Assembly: GCF_021044425.1 (NCBI RefSeq)
Contig: NZ_JAJNEC010000003.1
Coordinates: forward strand, 1 to 64,000
Reading direction: 5' to 3'
Origin: Niabella pedocola
Lineage (GTDB): Bacteria; Bacteroidota; Bacteroidia; Chitinophagales; Chitinophagaceae
DNA: 64,000 bases
Positions 16,458 through 25,462 of the stretch are shown here, one piece after another. The notes beneath the pieces are model-generated. The model was given only the letters and a program-made list of their open reading frames with translations. It ran no database searches and was not told the DNA's origin. A program made the position numbers and the translations under genes. Numbering within the stretch: position 1 is the first letter of the stretch; every line of letters begins with the position of its first letter.

Positions 16458-17318
16458 ATGAAATTAATACGATTTGGGCAGCCGGGAAAGGAAAAAACAG
16501 GTGTGCTTATAGACGGTGTACGTTATGATACATCCGCATTTGGAGAAGATTATAATGAGGCTTTTTTTGAAAATAACGGGCTGGAGCGATTGAAGCAGTT
16601 TGTAAATGAGCAGGCCGCCGGTTTGCCAGCGGTAGATGAAAATGAACGTTGGGCGAGTTGTGTAGCCCGTCCTTCCAAAATTATTTGTATCGGGCTGAAC
16701 TATGCCCTGCATGCGAAGGAAACCAATGCACCTGTTCCTAAGGAACCAGTGGTCTTTTTTAAATCGACTACCGCATTGTGCGGCCCTTTTGACGATGTGA
16801 TCATTCCGAAGAATTCCGTTAAAACGGATTGGGAAGTGGAACTGGCCGTAGTGATCGGGAAAAAGGCCTCCTATGTGGATGAAGCCGCAGCATTGGACTA
16901 TGTGGCAGGGTATGCGCTGCACAATGATTACAGCGAACGTGAATTCCAGATCGAACGCGGTGGCCAATGGGTAAAAGGAAAGAGCTGCGATACATTTGCA
17001 CCACTGGGACCCTTTATGGCTACAAGTGATGAAATCGCAAACCCGAATGATCTTAAGCTTTGGCTGAAAGTAAATGGAACGATGATGCAGGACTCTACTA
17101 CTTCCGATTTTATTTTCAACATCCAGCAGGTGATCAGTCATCTGAGCCAGTTTATGACCCTGTTGCCGGGAGATGTAATTTCTACCGGAACACCGGCTGG
17201 TGTGGGGCTGGGACAAAAACCCGAACCCTGGTACCTGAAGCCCGGCGACGTGGTGGAGCTTGGTATTGAAGGACTGGGTACCTCAAAACAAACCGCCGTG
17301 GCGTATCCGCAGCAGTAG
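16458..17318 (+). CDS. Fumarylacetoacetate hydrolase-family enzyme (2,4-diketo-3-deoxy sugar-acid hydrolase-like)
   Basis: I take the ATG at 16458 (MKLIRFGQPGKEKTGVLIDG), giving 287 residues; the frame is open to 16374 but the added residues lack family similarity. The FAH core shows CIGLNYALHAKETNAPVPKEPVVFFK, then the metal ligands in WEVELAVVIGK, then GYALHNDYSERE, GKSCDTFAPLGPF and GDVISTGTPAGVGLG. Members cleave C-C bonds of diketo acids using Mg/Mn. Together with the upstream SDR (177-base gap) it fits the last steps of L-fuconate or L-rhamnonate breakdown to pyruvate and lactate; the dehydratase and aldose dehydrogenase are not in the window. A strong terminator follows. Confidence 0.87.
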   Translation: MKLIRFGQPGKEKTGVLIDGVRYDTSAFGEDYNEAFFENNGLERLKQFVNEQAAGLPAVDENERWASCVARPSKIICIGLNYALHAKETNAPVPKEPVVFFKSTTALCGPFDDVIIPKNSVKTDWEVELAVVIGKKASYVDEAAALDYVAGYALHNDYSEREFQIERGGQWVKGKSCDTFAPLGPFMATSDEIANPNDLKLWLKVNGTMMQDSTTSDFIFNIQQVISHLSQFMTLLPGDVISTGTPAGVGLGQKPEPWYLKPGDVVELGIEGLGTSKQTAVAYPQQ

Positions 17319-17337
17319 TATAGCGTATTATACGCGG

Positions 17338-17400
17338 GCTGTATCAAAAGTTTTCGCTTTGTATTGGCTTTCATAAAGCAACTTTTGATACAGCTTTTTT
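17338..17400 (+). terminator. Rho-independent terminator after the FAH-family gene
   Basis: Perfect 15-bp arms GCTGTATCAAAAGTT (17338-17352) and AACTTTTGATACAGC (17380-17394) are followed by TTTTTT. It starts 19 bases after the stop codon. Confidence 0.85.
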
Positions 17401-17466
17401 ATGCGCCTGCCGGAAGCAGATGATTTCCCCGGTATGTGCTTCCGGTGTATGTGCATCGCGGATCCG

Positions 17467-17832
17467 CTACACCTTCGCCAACGCTGTGCCGGCCTTTTTC
17501 TTTTCCCGCTTGATCTGCTTGTCGCCCCATAGTTTTAAATGCCCGATAAAAGGGATCAGCTCCTTACCGGTTTCCGTAAGTGCATACTCTACCCGCGGTG
17601 GTACCTCATGGTAAACGGTTCTGCTCACCAGGTGGTCTTCTTCCAGTTCCCGCAGCGTTTGAGTAAGCATCTTGGGCGTAATGTTTTGCACAAGGCGTTT
17701 GAGTTCGCCATAACGCAGCACATTTTTATGTGCATGAATGTACCATAAAATACGGCCCTTATATTTTCCGCCGATCCTCCGGAAGGCGTAATCTAAGGAG
17801 CAGACGTAGTCTGTAGAAAATATTTTTGCCAT
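17467..17832 (-). CDS. HxlR-family winged-helix transcriptional regulator
   Basis: The 121-residue protein is a small MarR-like redox or electrophile-responsive repressor. Cys11 in YVCSLDYAFRRIGGKYKGRIL is at the position where HxlR proteins carry a sensing cysteine. The core is LRYGELKRLVQNITPKMLTQTLRELEEDHLVSRTVYHEVPPRVEYALTETG, the classic HxlR recognition helix and wing. It is divergent from a quinone-oxidoreductase gene; the shared region carries an inverted repeat. HxlR members commonly control a divergent oxidoreductase. Confidence 0.9.
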   Translation of the reverse strand: MAKIFSTDYVCSLDYAFRRIGGKYKGRILWYIHAHKNVLRYGELKRLVQNITPKMLTQTLRELEEDHLVSRTVYHEVPPRVEYALTETGKELIPFIGHLKLWGDKQIKREKKKAGTALAKV

Positions 17833-17870
17833 TTAACAGGTTTTTATTCGCTGATAATCAACAATAGTAT

Positions 17871-17898
17871 ACTTTTAGTATATAGGTTACTAAAAAGT
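17871..17898. promoter_or_regulatory. Candidate HxlR operator
   Basis: ACTTTTAGTA (17871-17880) and TACTAAAAAGT (17888-17898) form an inverted repeat with a one-base bulge around TATAGGT, between the divergent HxlR and oxidoreductase genes and just upstream of the oxidoreductase -7 element. Confidence 0.5.
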
Positions 17899-17927
17899 GC
17901 ATACTTGTTTTAAAGGTACTATAAAAA

Positions 17928-17935
17928 TAGATTTG
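17928..17935 (+). promoter_or_regulatory. -7 element for the oxidoreductase gene
   Basis: TAGATTTG matches TAnnTTTG exactly; a TTG lies about 20 bases upstream (17905). A start point near 17942 would exclude the ATG at 17937 and supports the start at 17958. Confidence 0.5.
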
Positions 17936-17957
17936 CATGCTAAAAATGAATCGAACA

Positions 17958-18905
17958 ATGAAAGCAATTTTATTACAGGAGGCCGGAGGGGTGGAGCAAC
18001 TGCAGCTGGCAAACATACCCCAACCGGTAATTAAGGAAAATGAAGTACTGATAAAAACAAAAGCGGTTAGTATTAACCCGGTTGATGTAAAGGCAAGGGC
18101 AAACGATAAAACACTTGACTGGCTTTTTGGTGCGCAACGTCCCGTTATACTGGGGTGGGATGTTTCGGGTGAAGTGGTGGCAACGGGCACCCACAGCACA
18201 ATGTTCAAAAAAGGCGATGCTGTATTTGGTATGATCAATTTCCCGGGAAGCGGCAATGGTTATGCCGAATATGTTGCCGCCCCGGAAGATCAGCTGGCAC
18301 TAAAACCTGAAGGCAGCTCCCATGAGGTAGCCGCCGCAGCTACACTGGCAGCCTTAACGGCCTGGCAGGCGTTGGTTACCGGCAATCCTGTTGGTAAGGG
18401 TGATAAAGTGCTCATTCATGCAGGTGCCGGAGGAGTAGGACATTTTGCGGTGCAGATCGCAAAGCTGCTGGGTGCTTACGTGGTGGCTACTTCATCTGCA
18501 AAGAACAGGGATTTTATTCTTTCCCTGGGCGCGGATGCGCATATTGATTATACAACGGACCGTTTTGAGGAGGTACGTACCGACGTTGATTTTGTACTGG
18601 ACACAATAGGTGGCGAGGTGCTGTTGCGGTCCGTCATTGCAACCAGGACCGGCGGAAAAATCATTACGCTGCCTACACCGGATTTTTCTGCGGCAGCAAA
18701 GGAAGCGGCTGCAGAAAAAAAGATTGATCTCAAACAGATCATGGTACATTCAAACGGACAGGATATGCAGTCGATTGCAACATTGCTTGCGCAGGGAAAA
18801 CTAAAGGCACAGGTGGCGGCCGTTTATCCGATGGAGGAACTGGCAAAGGCGCATCTTGAAGTAGAAACCGGAAGAACAGTGGGTAAAGTAGTGGTTAGCT
18901 GGTAA
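17958..18905 (+). CDS. NADP-dependent quinone oxidoreductase / zinc-type alcohol dehydrogenase-like (MDR) protein
   Basis: The protein is a medium-chain dehydrogenase/reductase of the quinone-oxidoreductase type. I prefer the ATG at 17958 (MKAILLQEAGGVEQLQL, 315 aa) because upstream ATGs at 17937 and 17946 lie at or before the likely transcript start. It has the GroES-like N-terminal domain with KAVSINPVDVKAR, and a Rossmann fold with VLIHAGAGGVGHFAVQIAKLLGA. The catalytic and structural zinc ligands of true alcohol dehydrogenases are absent. It is divergent from an HxlR regulator and is its probable target; detoxification of quinones or reactive carbonyls is the likely role. Confidence 0.88.
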   Translation: MKAILLQEAGGVEQLQLANIPQPVIKENEVLIKTKAVSINPVDVKARANDKTLDWLFGAQRPVILGWDVSGEVVATGTHSTMFKKGDAVFGMINFPGSGNGYAEYVAAPEDQLALKPEGSSHEVAAAATLAALTAWQALVTGNPVGKGDKVLIHAGAGGVGHFAVQIAKLLGAYVVATSSAKNRDFILSLGADAHIDYTTDRFEEVRTDVDFVLDTIGGEVLLRSVIATRTGGKIITLPTPDFSAAAKEAAAEKKIDLKQIMVHSNGQDMQSIATLLAQGKLKAQVAAVYPMEELAKAHLEVETGRTVGKVVVSW

Positions 18906-18915
18906 GATGGTACAG

Positions 18916-18942
18916 GCTCCGGGCCATGTCCGGAGCTGTTTT
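18916..18942 (+). terminator. Terminator between convergent genes
   Basis: GCTCCGG (18916-18922) pairs with CCGGAGC (18930-18936), followed by TGTTTT. It lies 10 bases after the oxidoreductase stop and before the convergent SH3b gene. Confidence 0.6.
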
Positions 18943-18961
18943 AAAAAAGGATCGCTTCCGA

Positions 18962-19792
18962 TTATCGCAACGGCGCCAGCTTTTCACCAGTCCAGCGGTA
19001 TTTAATGGCCTTGTTGGTGCTGTATTTTACATTATTGCTGTCCCAGCTGGCAACTTTTTGTCCCTCTTCAAAAAGGATCTCGCCGGCTTCCTGCTTTTCA
19101 ATGATCATATCTTTGATACCTTCCATATCACTGGGATAAATAAAATAGGTACGGTCGAAGTATTCCCCGTCCGGCGTGTCCAGCTGTCTTCTTACAAAAT
19201 GCAGCTGTTGGTCTGTCCAGAAAAAAGTGAGTGTACCGCCGGCCTCTCCGCAGGCTTCGGAACCGCCGTTGACCTCAATAATATCATCTACGTTTCTTAA
19301 TCCTTTATTGGACCGGTTTTCGCAGCTATATAAACGGGGCGACCTGCTGCCCAGGCCTTCAAAAGAAAGCCGCTGCAGCTCCCGGCCGTTTTTTACCACC
19401 CGTAGCTGCAGTACAATACCGGTGTCTGTAACCCGCTCAACACCATAATGAAAACTAATATCCGGATTTTTGTGACTTCTGAAGGAAGCCAGTGCGAGTT
19501 TGCCGCCCCAGATAAAGCCGCTTTTGCCGTTGTGGTAAGTAACCTCGTACCAGGGAAAAACAACCCCGTTTAATGCCAGCGCCACGGAGCTGATGCCGGT
19601 GATCTTCAGCGGAGTGCCAACCGGAATAAGCGCGACAGTTTCAGCAGTTATAGAAGGTGCGGTACGGATGTTTACACTATCCGCCAATGCATAAACCGTC
19701 TGCTGTTTCTCAAATAATCCCAGCGTATCGGATTGTGCATGTATCGTCAGGGCCGCAAGCCAACAGCAGCAGGTAAAAAATGTTCTTTTCAT
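18962..19792 (-). CDS. Secreted SH3b-domain protein of unknown function
   Basis: The 276-residue product has a signal peptide (residues 1-20, ending IHAQ). A bacterial SH3 domain spans about 33-100: YALADSVNIRTAPSITAETVALIPVGTPL, then PWYEVTYHNGKSGFIWGGKLAL. The remaining 170 residues, with paired acidic and aromatic stretches, match no family I know. SH3b domains often bind cell-wall peptides. A stable hairpin lies only 11 bases before its start codon (19804-19832). Confidence 0.7.
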   Translation of the reverse strand: MKRTFFTCCCWLAALTIHAQSDTLGLFEKQQTVYALADSVNIRTAPSITAETVALIPVGTPLKITGISSVALALNGVVFPWYEVTYHNGKSGFIWGGKLALASFRSHKNPDISFHYGVERVTDTGIVLQLRVVKNGRELQRLSFEGLGSRSPRLYSCENRSNKGLRNVDDIIEVNGGSEACGEAGGTLTFFWTDQQLHFVRRQLDTPDGEYFDRTYFIYPSDMEGIKDMIIEKQEAGEILFEEGQKVASWDSNNVKYSTNKAIKYRWTGEKLAPLR

Positions 19793-19803
19793 AGTACGTA
19801 TAA

Positions 19804-19832
19804 AAAGAGAAAGGGGAGTGCCCTTTCTCTTT
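19804..19832 (-). terminator. Strong hairpin between fabI and the SH3b gene
   Basis: AAAGAGAAAGGG and CCCTTTCTCTTT form perfect 12-bp arms with a 5-base loop. Read on the minus strand it is followed by TTTTT-like sequence, as a fabI terminator would be, but it ends just before the SH3b start codon. Confidence 0.6.
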
Positions 19833-19892
19833 ATGTAATTATAAATTGATAATGCTAACGGCGAATGATCCGGTAACGGATATCCGGGTTCC

Positions 19893-20711
19893 TTATCCTT
19901 CCTGCATCGATTCCAGCACAGCTTCTGTAACCCCAGTAAAGCTGAAACCTCCGTCGTGGAAGAGATTCTGCATGGTTACGTAACGGGTAAGGTCGCTGAA
20001 CATAACAGAAATATAATTGGCACAGTCTTCGGCAGGAGCGTTGCCCAGGGGACTCATTTTCTCCGCGTAACTGATGAAATTGTCAAAGCCTTTTACACCA
20101 CTGCCTGCCGTTGTTTTTGTAGGCGACTGGGAAATGGTATTGATCCGTACTTTTTTCTTAACACCATAGTAGTAACCGAATGTGCGGGTAATGCTTTCGA
20201 GCAGTGCCTTGGCATCCGCCATTTCGCTGTAGTCCGGAAAAACACGCTGTGCGGCAATATAGGTCAGTGCAATTACGCTGGCTTGTTCGTTCAACGCATC
20301 CAGGTCCCAAGCCGTTTTTAAGATCCGGTGCAGGCTCATCGAAGAGATGTCGAATGTTTTATGATTCCAGTCGTAGTTTAAATCGGTATATCCCTTTCCC
20401 TTGCGCACATTTAAACCCATACCTACGGAGTGCAGGATAAAATCGATCTTTCCTCCAAAATGTGCGATTGATTGTTCAAACAGGGCTTTCAGGTCATCCA
20501 TGCTGGTAACATCGGCGCCGATCACGGGAGCATTGCCGCATTCTTCGGCCAGCTTGTTGATTTCGCCCATGCGCAACGCTACCGGAGCATTGGTCAGCAC
20601 CAGTTCTGCGCCTTCACGATAACATTGCTGTGCTGTTTTCCATGCAATGGATTTTTCATCCAGTGCACCAAAAATGATTCCCTTTTTCCCTTTTAAAAGA
20701 TTATATGCCAT
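19893..20711 (-). CDS. fabI: Enoyl-[acyl-carrier-protein] reductase (NADH)
   Basis: FabI carries out the last reduction of each fatty-acid elongation cycle in the cytoplasm. The 272-residue protein begins MAYNLLKGKKGIIFGALDEKSIAWKTAQ, the FabI cofactor-binding start. The catalytic pair is Tyr161 and Lys168 (YSEMADAK, spacing Y-x6-K), with Tyr151 in the position of the second active-site tyrosine, and FHDGGFSFTGV near the C-terminus. Length is usual. It lies 40 bases downstream of the sucrose-phosphate synthase-like gene and may share its transcript. Confidence 0.96.
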   Translation of the reverse strand: MAYNLLKGKKGIIFGALDEKSIAWKTAQQCYREGAELVLTNAPVALRMGEINKLAEECGNAPVIGADVTSMDDLKALFEQSIAHFGGKIDFILHSVGMGLNVRKGKGYTDLNYDWNHKTFDISSMSLHRILKTAWDLDALNEQASVIALTYIAAQRVFPDYSEMADAKALLESITRTFGYYYGVKKKVRINTISQSPTKTTAGSGVKGFDNFISYAEKMSPLGNAPAEDCANYISVMFSDLTRYVTMQNLFHDGGFSFTGVTEAVLESMQEG

Positions 20712-20751
20712 ACAGTTGAATTATGAGCGGTAAAAATAAGAATATAATTCA

Positions 20752-22995
20752 TCATTTCAGATTTTTATCCGCCTGGCGACCCGGATCCCCTTTCTCGCTT
20801 TTTATGTCCGGTTTTTCGTTCTTTGCCGATTGCTGATCCAGGTAATGAAGAATGCCTTCCATAACACCCGTGGCCTGTTTCTCTTTTGCGAAATATACCT
20901 GCCGGCTGCGTTTCAGCGATTCCAACTCGGGACTATGATTGGATACTACAATACCTCGGGTTTGACCGCGCAGCATATCGATATCATTTCCTCCATTCCC
21001 CGCTGTAATAAAATGATCCAGCGGCAGCTGCCATTTATAACTCAGGTAGCGTACGGCGTTCCCTTTGCCGGCTCTAACGGGTAAAATATCCAGGTACCGG
21101 TTGTCGGTCAGCAATATTTTTGCCCGCAGTTTGCGGTCGTCAAGGAATTTGTAAAGGTTCGCAAGATCGCCTTCCTTAAAGCGTTCGTCAACGTAGTAGC
21201 TGAGCTTGTATTCCCATTGGGCTTCGGGCTCCTGCAAGTGTAAACCGGGATAGTTCTCCAGGGCTGCTACCAGCTCTTTGCGCTTCCATTGATGATTGAT
21301 ATGACGTTCCCACCCGGGGTCCGGAACAAAATTTCGGGTATAATAGATTTCTGTGCCGGCAGAGCAGATGAGGATATCGGGTTCCGGGAACCGGAACTGC
21401 TGAAGCGCAGCATGTGTAAGCGCCTTATTCCGGCCGGATGCAATTCCGAAGATCACTTTGTTCTTATTTTCATCCACCCATTGTTTGATGGAGTCCAGGC
21501 CCGAATCATCATCTCCTTCTACAAGGGTTCCGTCGAGATCTGATATAAGAAACAGATCCGCCTTCATGAGTTTTTTACCAAAGGGCAATTCCTGGGTGTC
21601 GCTCGGCTGTGCAGAGGGTTTATAAATTTCATCAATCGATTTGATATAATTCTTTACGTGCGCTTCCCATGAATAGTCTTCCTGGCCGGCTCTTATACCG
21701 TTGGCAGAATATTGTTCCCAGAGCGCCGTATCAGCAATGATTTTCTTTAATGCATCGGCCACCTCTTTGGTGTCCTGTACATTTACCAGCATGCCGTTGT
21801 GGGCATTCCCGATGATCTCTTTCGGGCCTCCGGTGGGTGAAGCTACAATCGGCAGACCGCAGGCGGCGGCTTCCACAATGGTTAACCCGAAATTTTCACC
21901 AGGGGTGGCATTTACAAATACACCTTTCCGTTGTGCTGCCAGGCGGTATATTTCGGGCACTTCCAGCGATGGATCATTTTTTTTGGGTAATGCCATCTTC
22001 CCGTAAAGATCGTATTTGTCCATCAGCAACAGCAGCCGTGTAAGGATCTCCTGCTCGTCTTCCGGCATTTGGGTAATGTCCTTACGCACACCGGCAAAAA
22101 TAGCGAGGTTGGCCATGCTTTGGAGTTCCTTGTCCTGGCCGAAGCAGTCGATGATCGTTTCAAAATTTTTACGCTTATCAGCCCGGCCGATCGATAGGAC
22201 CAGGGGCTTGCCGGGGGCAAAAAGAAAACGCTCAATCTCGGAGCTTACCCGGTACATGGCCTGTTCCTGCTCCAACGGTACCGTAAAGGATGGCAGCCCG
22301 ATGCGGTAGAACGGATAAAATACCTCGTTATTAATACCGGGCGGAATGATCCGGAACCGGGCCTGGTCTTTGTTTTGATAGGCACTGTATTGGGTGTCGA
22401 TTTCGTGCTGTGTGCTTGCAATGATCAGGCTGGCCAGTTTCAGGGTTTTTTCTTCTTCATTTACCCTGCGGATCATATTGAATTTCTGGTTGATCGTTTC
22501 TTCCGAAAGTCCGTCCTTTAGCAGGATGTTCTTTTTATTCAGCCCCAATGAATGACCGGTGGCGATAAACGGAATTTCGAAGATCTTGCTGATCTCACCG
22601 GCGATATAATTGCCGTCGGCGTAATGCCCGTGTACGATATCGGGATAATCGTCCTGCTTTTCGATAAAACGGATCACCTTGTCTACAAATTCATCAAGGT
22701 TATCCCATAAACTTTCTTTAGGTTTGTATAGTTGACCGCCGCAATTGATGCGTACAATACGGGCTTTGGAAGATATGGTTTCGATTTCATGATTGTATGT
22801 TTCTGATACCCGCTTGTCTGCGATCCGTCTTGTGAAAAGATCCACCTTCCTGACCTGCGGATGATGAGACAGGGCCTCCAGTAGTTCCAATACGTATTTT
22901 ACCTGTCCGCCCGTATCTTTATCCCTTCCGATTTCAGGATGCTGATAACGGATCAAACCATGCGGACTAAAGAGTTGTATGTAGTATTTCTGCAT
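20752..22995 (-). CDS. Bifunctional sucrose-phosphate synthase / sucrose-phosphate phosphatase-like protein
   Basis: This 747-residue fusion has a GT4 glycosyltransferase part (about 1-465) of the sucrose synthase/SPS type. It starts with FSPHGLIRYQHPEIGRDKDTGGQVKYVLELLEAL, and later has VLSIGRADKRKNFETII and the donor-binding PGENFGLTIVEAAACGLPIV. An HAD phosphatase of the sucrose-phosphatase type begins near residue 483 (LISDLDGTLVEGDD) and ends with FITAGNGGNDIDML. The expected reaction is UDP-glucose plus fructose-6-phosphate to sucrose-phosphate, then sucrose. Substrate choice is not provable from sequence. It is divergent from a GH32-like protein, suggesting a make/break pair for sucrose or a related disaccharide, possibly as compatible solute or reserve. 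Confidence 0.85.
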   Translation of the reverse strand: MQKYYIQLFSPHGLIRYQHPEIGRDKDTGGQVKYVLELLEALSHHPQVRKVDLFTRRIADKRVSETYNHEIETISSKARIVRINCGGQLYKPKESLWDNLDEFVDKVIRFIEKQDDYPDIVHGHYADGNYIAGEISKIFEIPFIATGHSLGLNKKNILLKDGLSEETINQKFNMIRRVNEEEKTLKLASLIIASTQHEIDTQYSAYQNKDQARFRIIPPGINNEVFYPFYRIGLPSFTVPLEQEQAMYRVSSEIERFLFAPGKPLVLSIGRADKRKNFETIIDCFGQDKELQSMANLAIFAGVRKDITQMPEDEQEILTRLLLLMDKYDLYGKMALPKKNDPSLEVPEIYRLAAQRKGVFVNATPGENFGLTIVEAAACGLPIVASPTGGPKEIIGNAHNGMLVNVQDTKEVADALKKIIADTALWEQYSANGIRAGQEDYSWEAHVKNYIKSIDEIYKPSAQPSDTQELPFGKKLMKADLFLISDLDGTLVEGDDDSGLDSIKQWVDENKNKVIFGIASGRNKALTHAALQQFRFPEPDILICSAGTEIYYTRNFVPDPGWERHINHQWKRKELVAALENYPGLHLQEPEAQWEYKLSYYVDERFKEGDLANLYKFLDDRKLRAKILLTDNRYLDILPVRAGKGNAVRYLSYKWQLPLDHFITAGNGGNDIDMLRGQTRGIVVSNHSPELESLKRSRQVYFAKEKQATGVMEGILHYLDQQSAKNEKPDIKSEKGDPGRQADKNLK

Positions 22996-23154
22996 TGTTT
23001 ACTTATTTTAGCAAAGGAGTGGGCAAGCACTGTTCCCGGGCGGTGGAACCACCGGTGTTCATCCAGGAAGAGGGCATACTTACGAAAACACTCCGGCCGC
23101 TGTGATGCGGCAATCAGACTTAAAAACGGTCGAAATATAATTAATTTTTAAGAA

Positions 23155-24633
23155 ATGGAGCGGATAACTGATAATTTATATTCCGGGTCAGGCTTTAGCG
23201 AGTGGGAAATAGGGGATGTAACCATGATCCTGCATAACGGTGTATACCATCTTTTTCACCTGATCATTCCCAATCATGATTATATTGCCCATGCGGTTTC
23301 AAAAGACGGTATTACATGGCGTAGGGTAAAGAATGCCCTGTTTGTAGGCGATCCCGGCGATTGGGATGATGATATGCTGTGGACTATGCAGGTATATGAA
23401 ATCAATAACCGCTTTGAAATGTATTATACGGGCCTGCAACGTAAAGACCGCGGAGTGGTATCAAAGATCGGGCTGGCTGTTTCGGATAATTTGTTCGACT
23501 GGGAAAAGGTGAATGATGAAGTGTTTCCTTTTGGACCAAGAGCGCCCTATTACGAAACCTACGAGAACAACCCCCGGCTCTGGATGAGCTTCAGGGATCC
23601 GTTCCGGTATGACTATGAGGATAAGACCTTCTTTCTTGTTTGTACGCGGGCAGCTGCAGGCCCGGTTTCACGGAGAGGCTGTGTAGGCCTGGTACAGCTA
23701 ATGGAGAAAGAACTGATCTTTCATCCGCCGCTGCATTTTCCGCGGATGTACGATGATGTGGAATGCCCTTGTGTATTTGAACTGAATGGCCGGCATTATC
23801 TGCTGGGTTCCATCCGTGAAGATATAAAAGTACGGTACTGGTTTGCGCCCGATTTTATGGGAGAGTATCATTGCTTTCATAATAATGTATTGCTGCCGCA
23901 GGGAAACTATGCGGCCCGCATCCAGAAGGACGGTGACTATTTGCTGATCTATAACTTTTTTTATGCAAACGGCAATGTAAACGCTCTGCGTATTTTTCCG
24001 CCACCCAAGCAACTGGAAACAGATGAGCGGGGAAGACTGGTACTGAAGAGCTATTACCGCTGGGATCAGATGGTGATCCATACACTTGTTCAAAATGAAA
24101 TGGGTTCGATCATTACGCTGTTCGAAAATCCTACGGCAGCATTTGAACAGGCTCTCGATAAATGGACCTGCGGGTCCCGCAGCGGGTATGAGGTTTTTGT
24201 GATCCAGAAGTCGGCGCCCAGCTTTATCTGGGAAGGGATTCTGGCAGTGGAGGGAATGGGCAAATTAGGACTGGTAACGGATATCGACGAGGAGGGATCG
24301 GGGTATTATTATAGTTTTGATGTGATCAACAGTGTGGTGCATCTTCAAAGCTGGGGCTTTAATGCGGCCAATACCCGGTCGAATTTTATTTACAATGTAC
24401 TCCAGGATAATATCTTTCATTTAAAGGAAGAAAAAGAATTTCATTTCCGGCTCATCCGTTATGGTAATTATATTGAACTGGCGATCGATGGAATTGTAAA
24501 ACTATCCCTGATCGATTATAGCTATTCCGGAAATGGTATTGGCTTGTATTCGGCATCTTCAACCATTTCCCTCAGAAGTTCAACCTTAAAGAATCTGCCG
24601 GTGCCGGAAAGCGAATACAGTAACAATCATTGA
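23155..24633 (+). CDS. GH32/GH-J-clan-like beta-propeller protein (invertase-like)
   Basis: The 492-residue protein lacks a signal peptide, so it is probably cytoplasmic. The three acidic motifs of five-bladed-propeller glycosidases are visible: an Asp in WEIGDVTMILHNGVYHLF (in place of the usual WMNDPNG), the RDP motif in SFRDPFRY, and the EC-P motif in DDVECPCVFEL. A beta-sandwich-like C-terminal part follows from about residue 340. The altered first motif makes the exact family and substrate uncertain; fructosidase or related activity is likely. It is divergent from the SPS-SPP fusion, with 159 bases between start codons. Confidence 0.75.
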   Translation: MERITDNLYSGSGFSEWEIGDVTMILHNGVYHLFHLIIPNHDYIAHAVSKDGITWRRVKNALFVGDPGDWDDDMLWTMQVYEINNRFEMYYTGLQRKDRGVVSKIGLAVSDNLFDWEKVNDEVFPFGPRAPYYETYENNPRLWMSFRDPFRYDYEDKTFFLVCTRAAAGPVSRRGCVGLVQLMEKELIFHPPLHFPRMYDDVECPCVFELNGRHYLLGSIREDIKVRYWFAPDFMGEYHCFHNNVLLPQGNYAARIQKDGDYLLIYNFFYANGNVNALRIFPPPKQLETDERGRLVLKSYYRWDQMVIHTLVQNEMGSIITLFENPTAAFEQALDKWTCGSRSGYEVFVIQKSAPSFIWEGILAVEGMGKLGLVTDIDEEGSGYYYSFDVINSVVHLQSWGFNAANTRSNFIYNVLQDNIFHLKEEKEFHFRLIRYGNYIELAIDGIVKLSLIDYSYSGNGIGLYSASSTISLRSSTLKNLPVPESEYSNNH

Positions 24634-24731
24634 TCGTTTCCGGAACGCTTGATTATTGGCTTGCTCCGGGGTTTGTGGTGGTGTAAAAGCAGTGTAATGA
24701 TGTGCGGGCTAAGATCGCGTCTTACCATTGT

Positions 24732-25412
24732 TTAGCTGTCCGTGCGGGGCGGCTTGTTCTCCAGTTCTGCCAGCCGGGCCATATATTCTTCCTGGTTAGA
24801 GAGGAGTTGGTCCAGCTTTTCATGAAGGATGCGTACTTCCAGCTCTGATTTCAGGTTTACCATATAATCCATTTTTGAACGGACACGGTCTTTTTCTTCC
24901 TGCCGGTTCTGGCTCATCATGATGATGGGCGCCTGGAGCGCAGCCAGGCAGGAGAGGATCAGGTTGAGCAGGATAAAGGGATAAGGGTCAAAGCCTTTAT
25001 TGTGCATCCAGTAAATATTAACGATGATCCATACCAGGAGAAAAACGATAAAAGAGGTGATAAAGGTCCAGCTGCCTCCAAAACCAGATACGCGGTCGGC
25101 CAGCCGTTGTCCCAGTGTTAATTTATTATCGTCGTCCTCATCAATCATATCCGATATGATCGTTTGATTGGTCATGGAGGAGATCACGCTGTCTTCCAGT
25201 TCTGAAAGCTGATGAATATCCCTAAGCAGATATTTGGATATATATCGCAATTTGTATTCATTAAGTTCATTGTATGGAAGGCTGTCCGAGCGTTTAAGAT
25301 CCGGACGTTCCAGTTTGATGTATTCAAACAATGCAGGGCGTAGCTGCCTGCAGGGAATTTTTTCATTTTCCTTGCGGTTGTTTGGGGAACCGGTGAATAC
25401 AGAGTCGTTCAT
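24732..25412 (-). CDS. DUF1003 membrane protein
   Basis: The 226-residue protein has the DUF1003 core near residues 97-175: ADRVSGFGGSWTFITSF, two adjacent membrane helices, and ILSCLAALQAPIIMMSQNRQEEKDR. A C-terminal coiled-coil segment follows (LKSELEVRILHEKLDQLLSNQEEYMARLAELE). Function is unknown for the family. It is convergent with the GH32-like gene; 98 bases between them show no clear terminator. Confidence 0.88.
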   Translation of the reverse strand: MNDSVFTGSPNNRKENEKIPCRQLRPALFEYIKLERPDLKRSDSLPYNELNEYKLRYISKYLLRDIHQLSELEDSVISSMTNQTIISDMIDEDDDNKLTLGQRLADRVSGFGGSWTFITSFIVFLLVWIIVNIYWMHNKGFDPYPFILLNLILSCLAALQAPIIMMSQNRQEEKDRVRSKMDYMVNLKSELEVRILHEKLDQLLSNQEEYMARLAELENKPPRTDS

Positions 25413-25462
25413 ACCTCTAGTTTTTATAAAGCTAAGCTTTTGACCGCGTATTGTAAAGTCTT

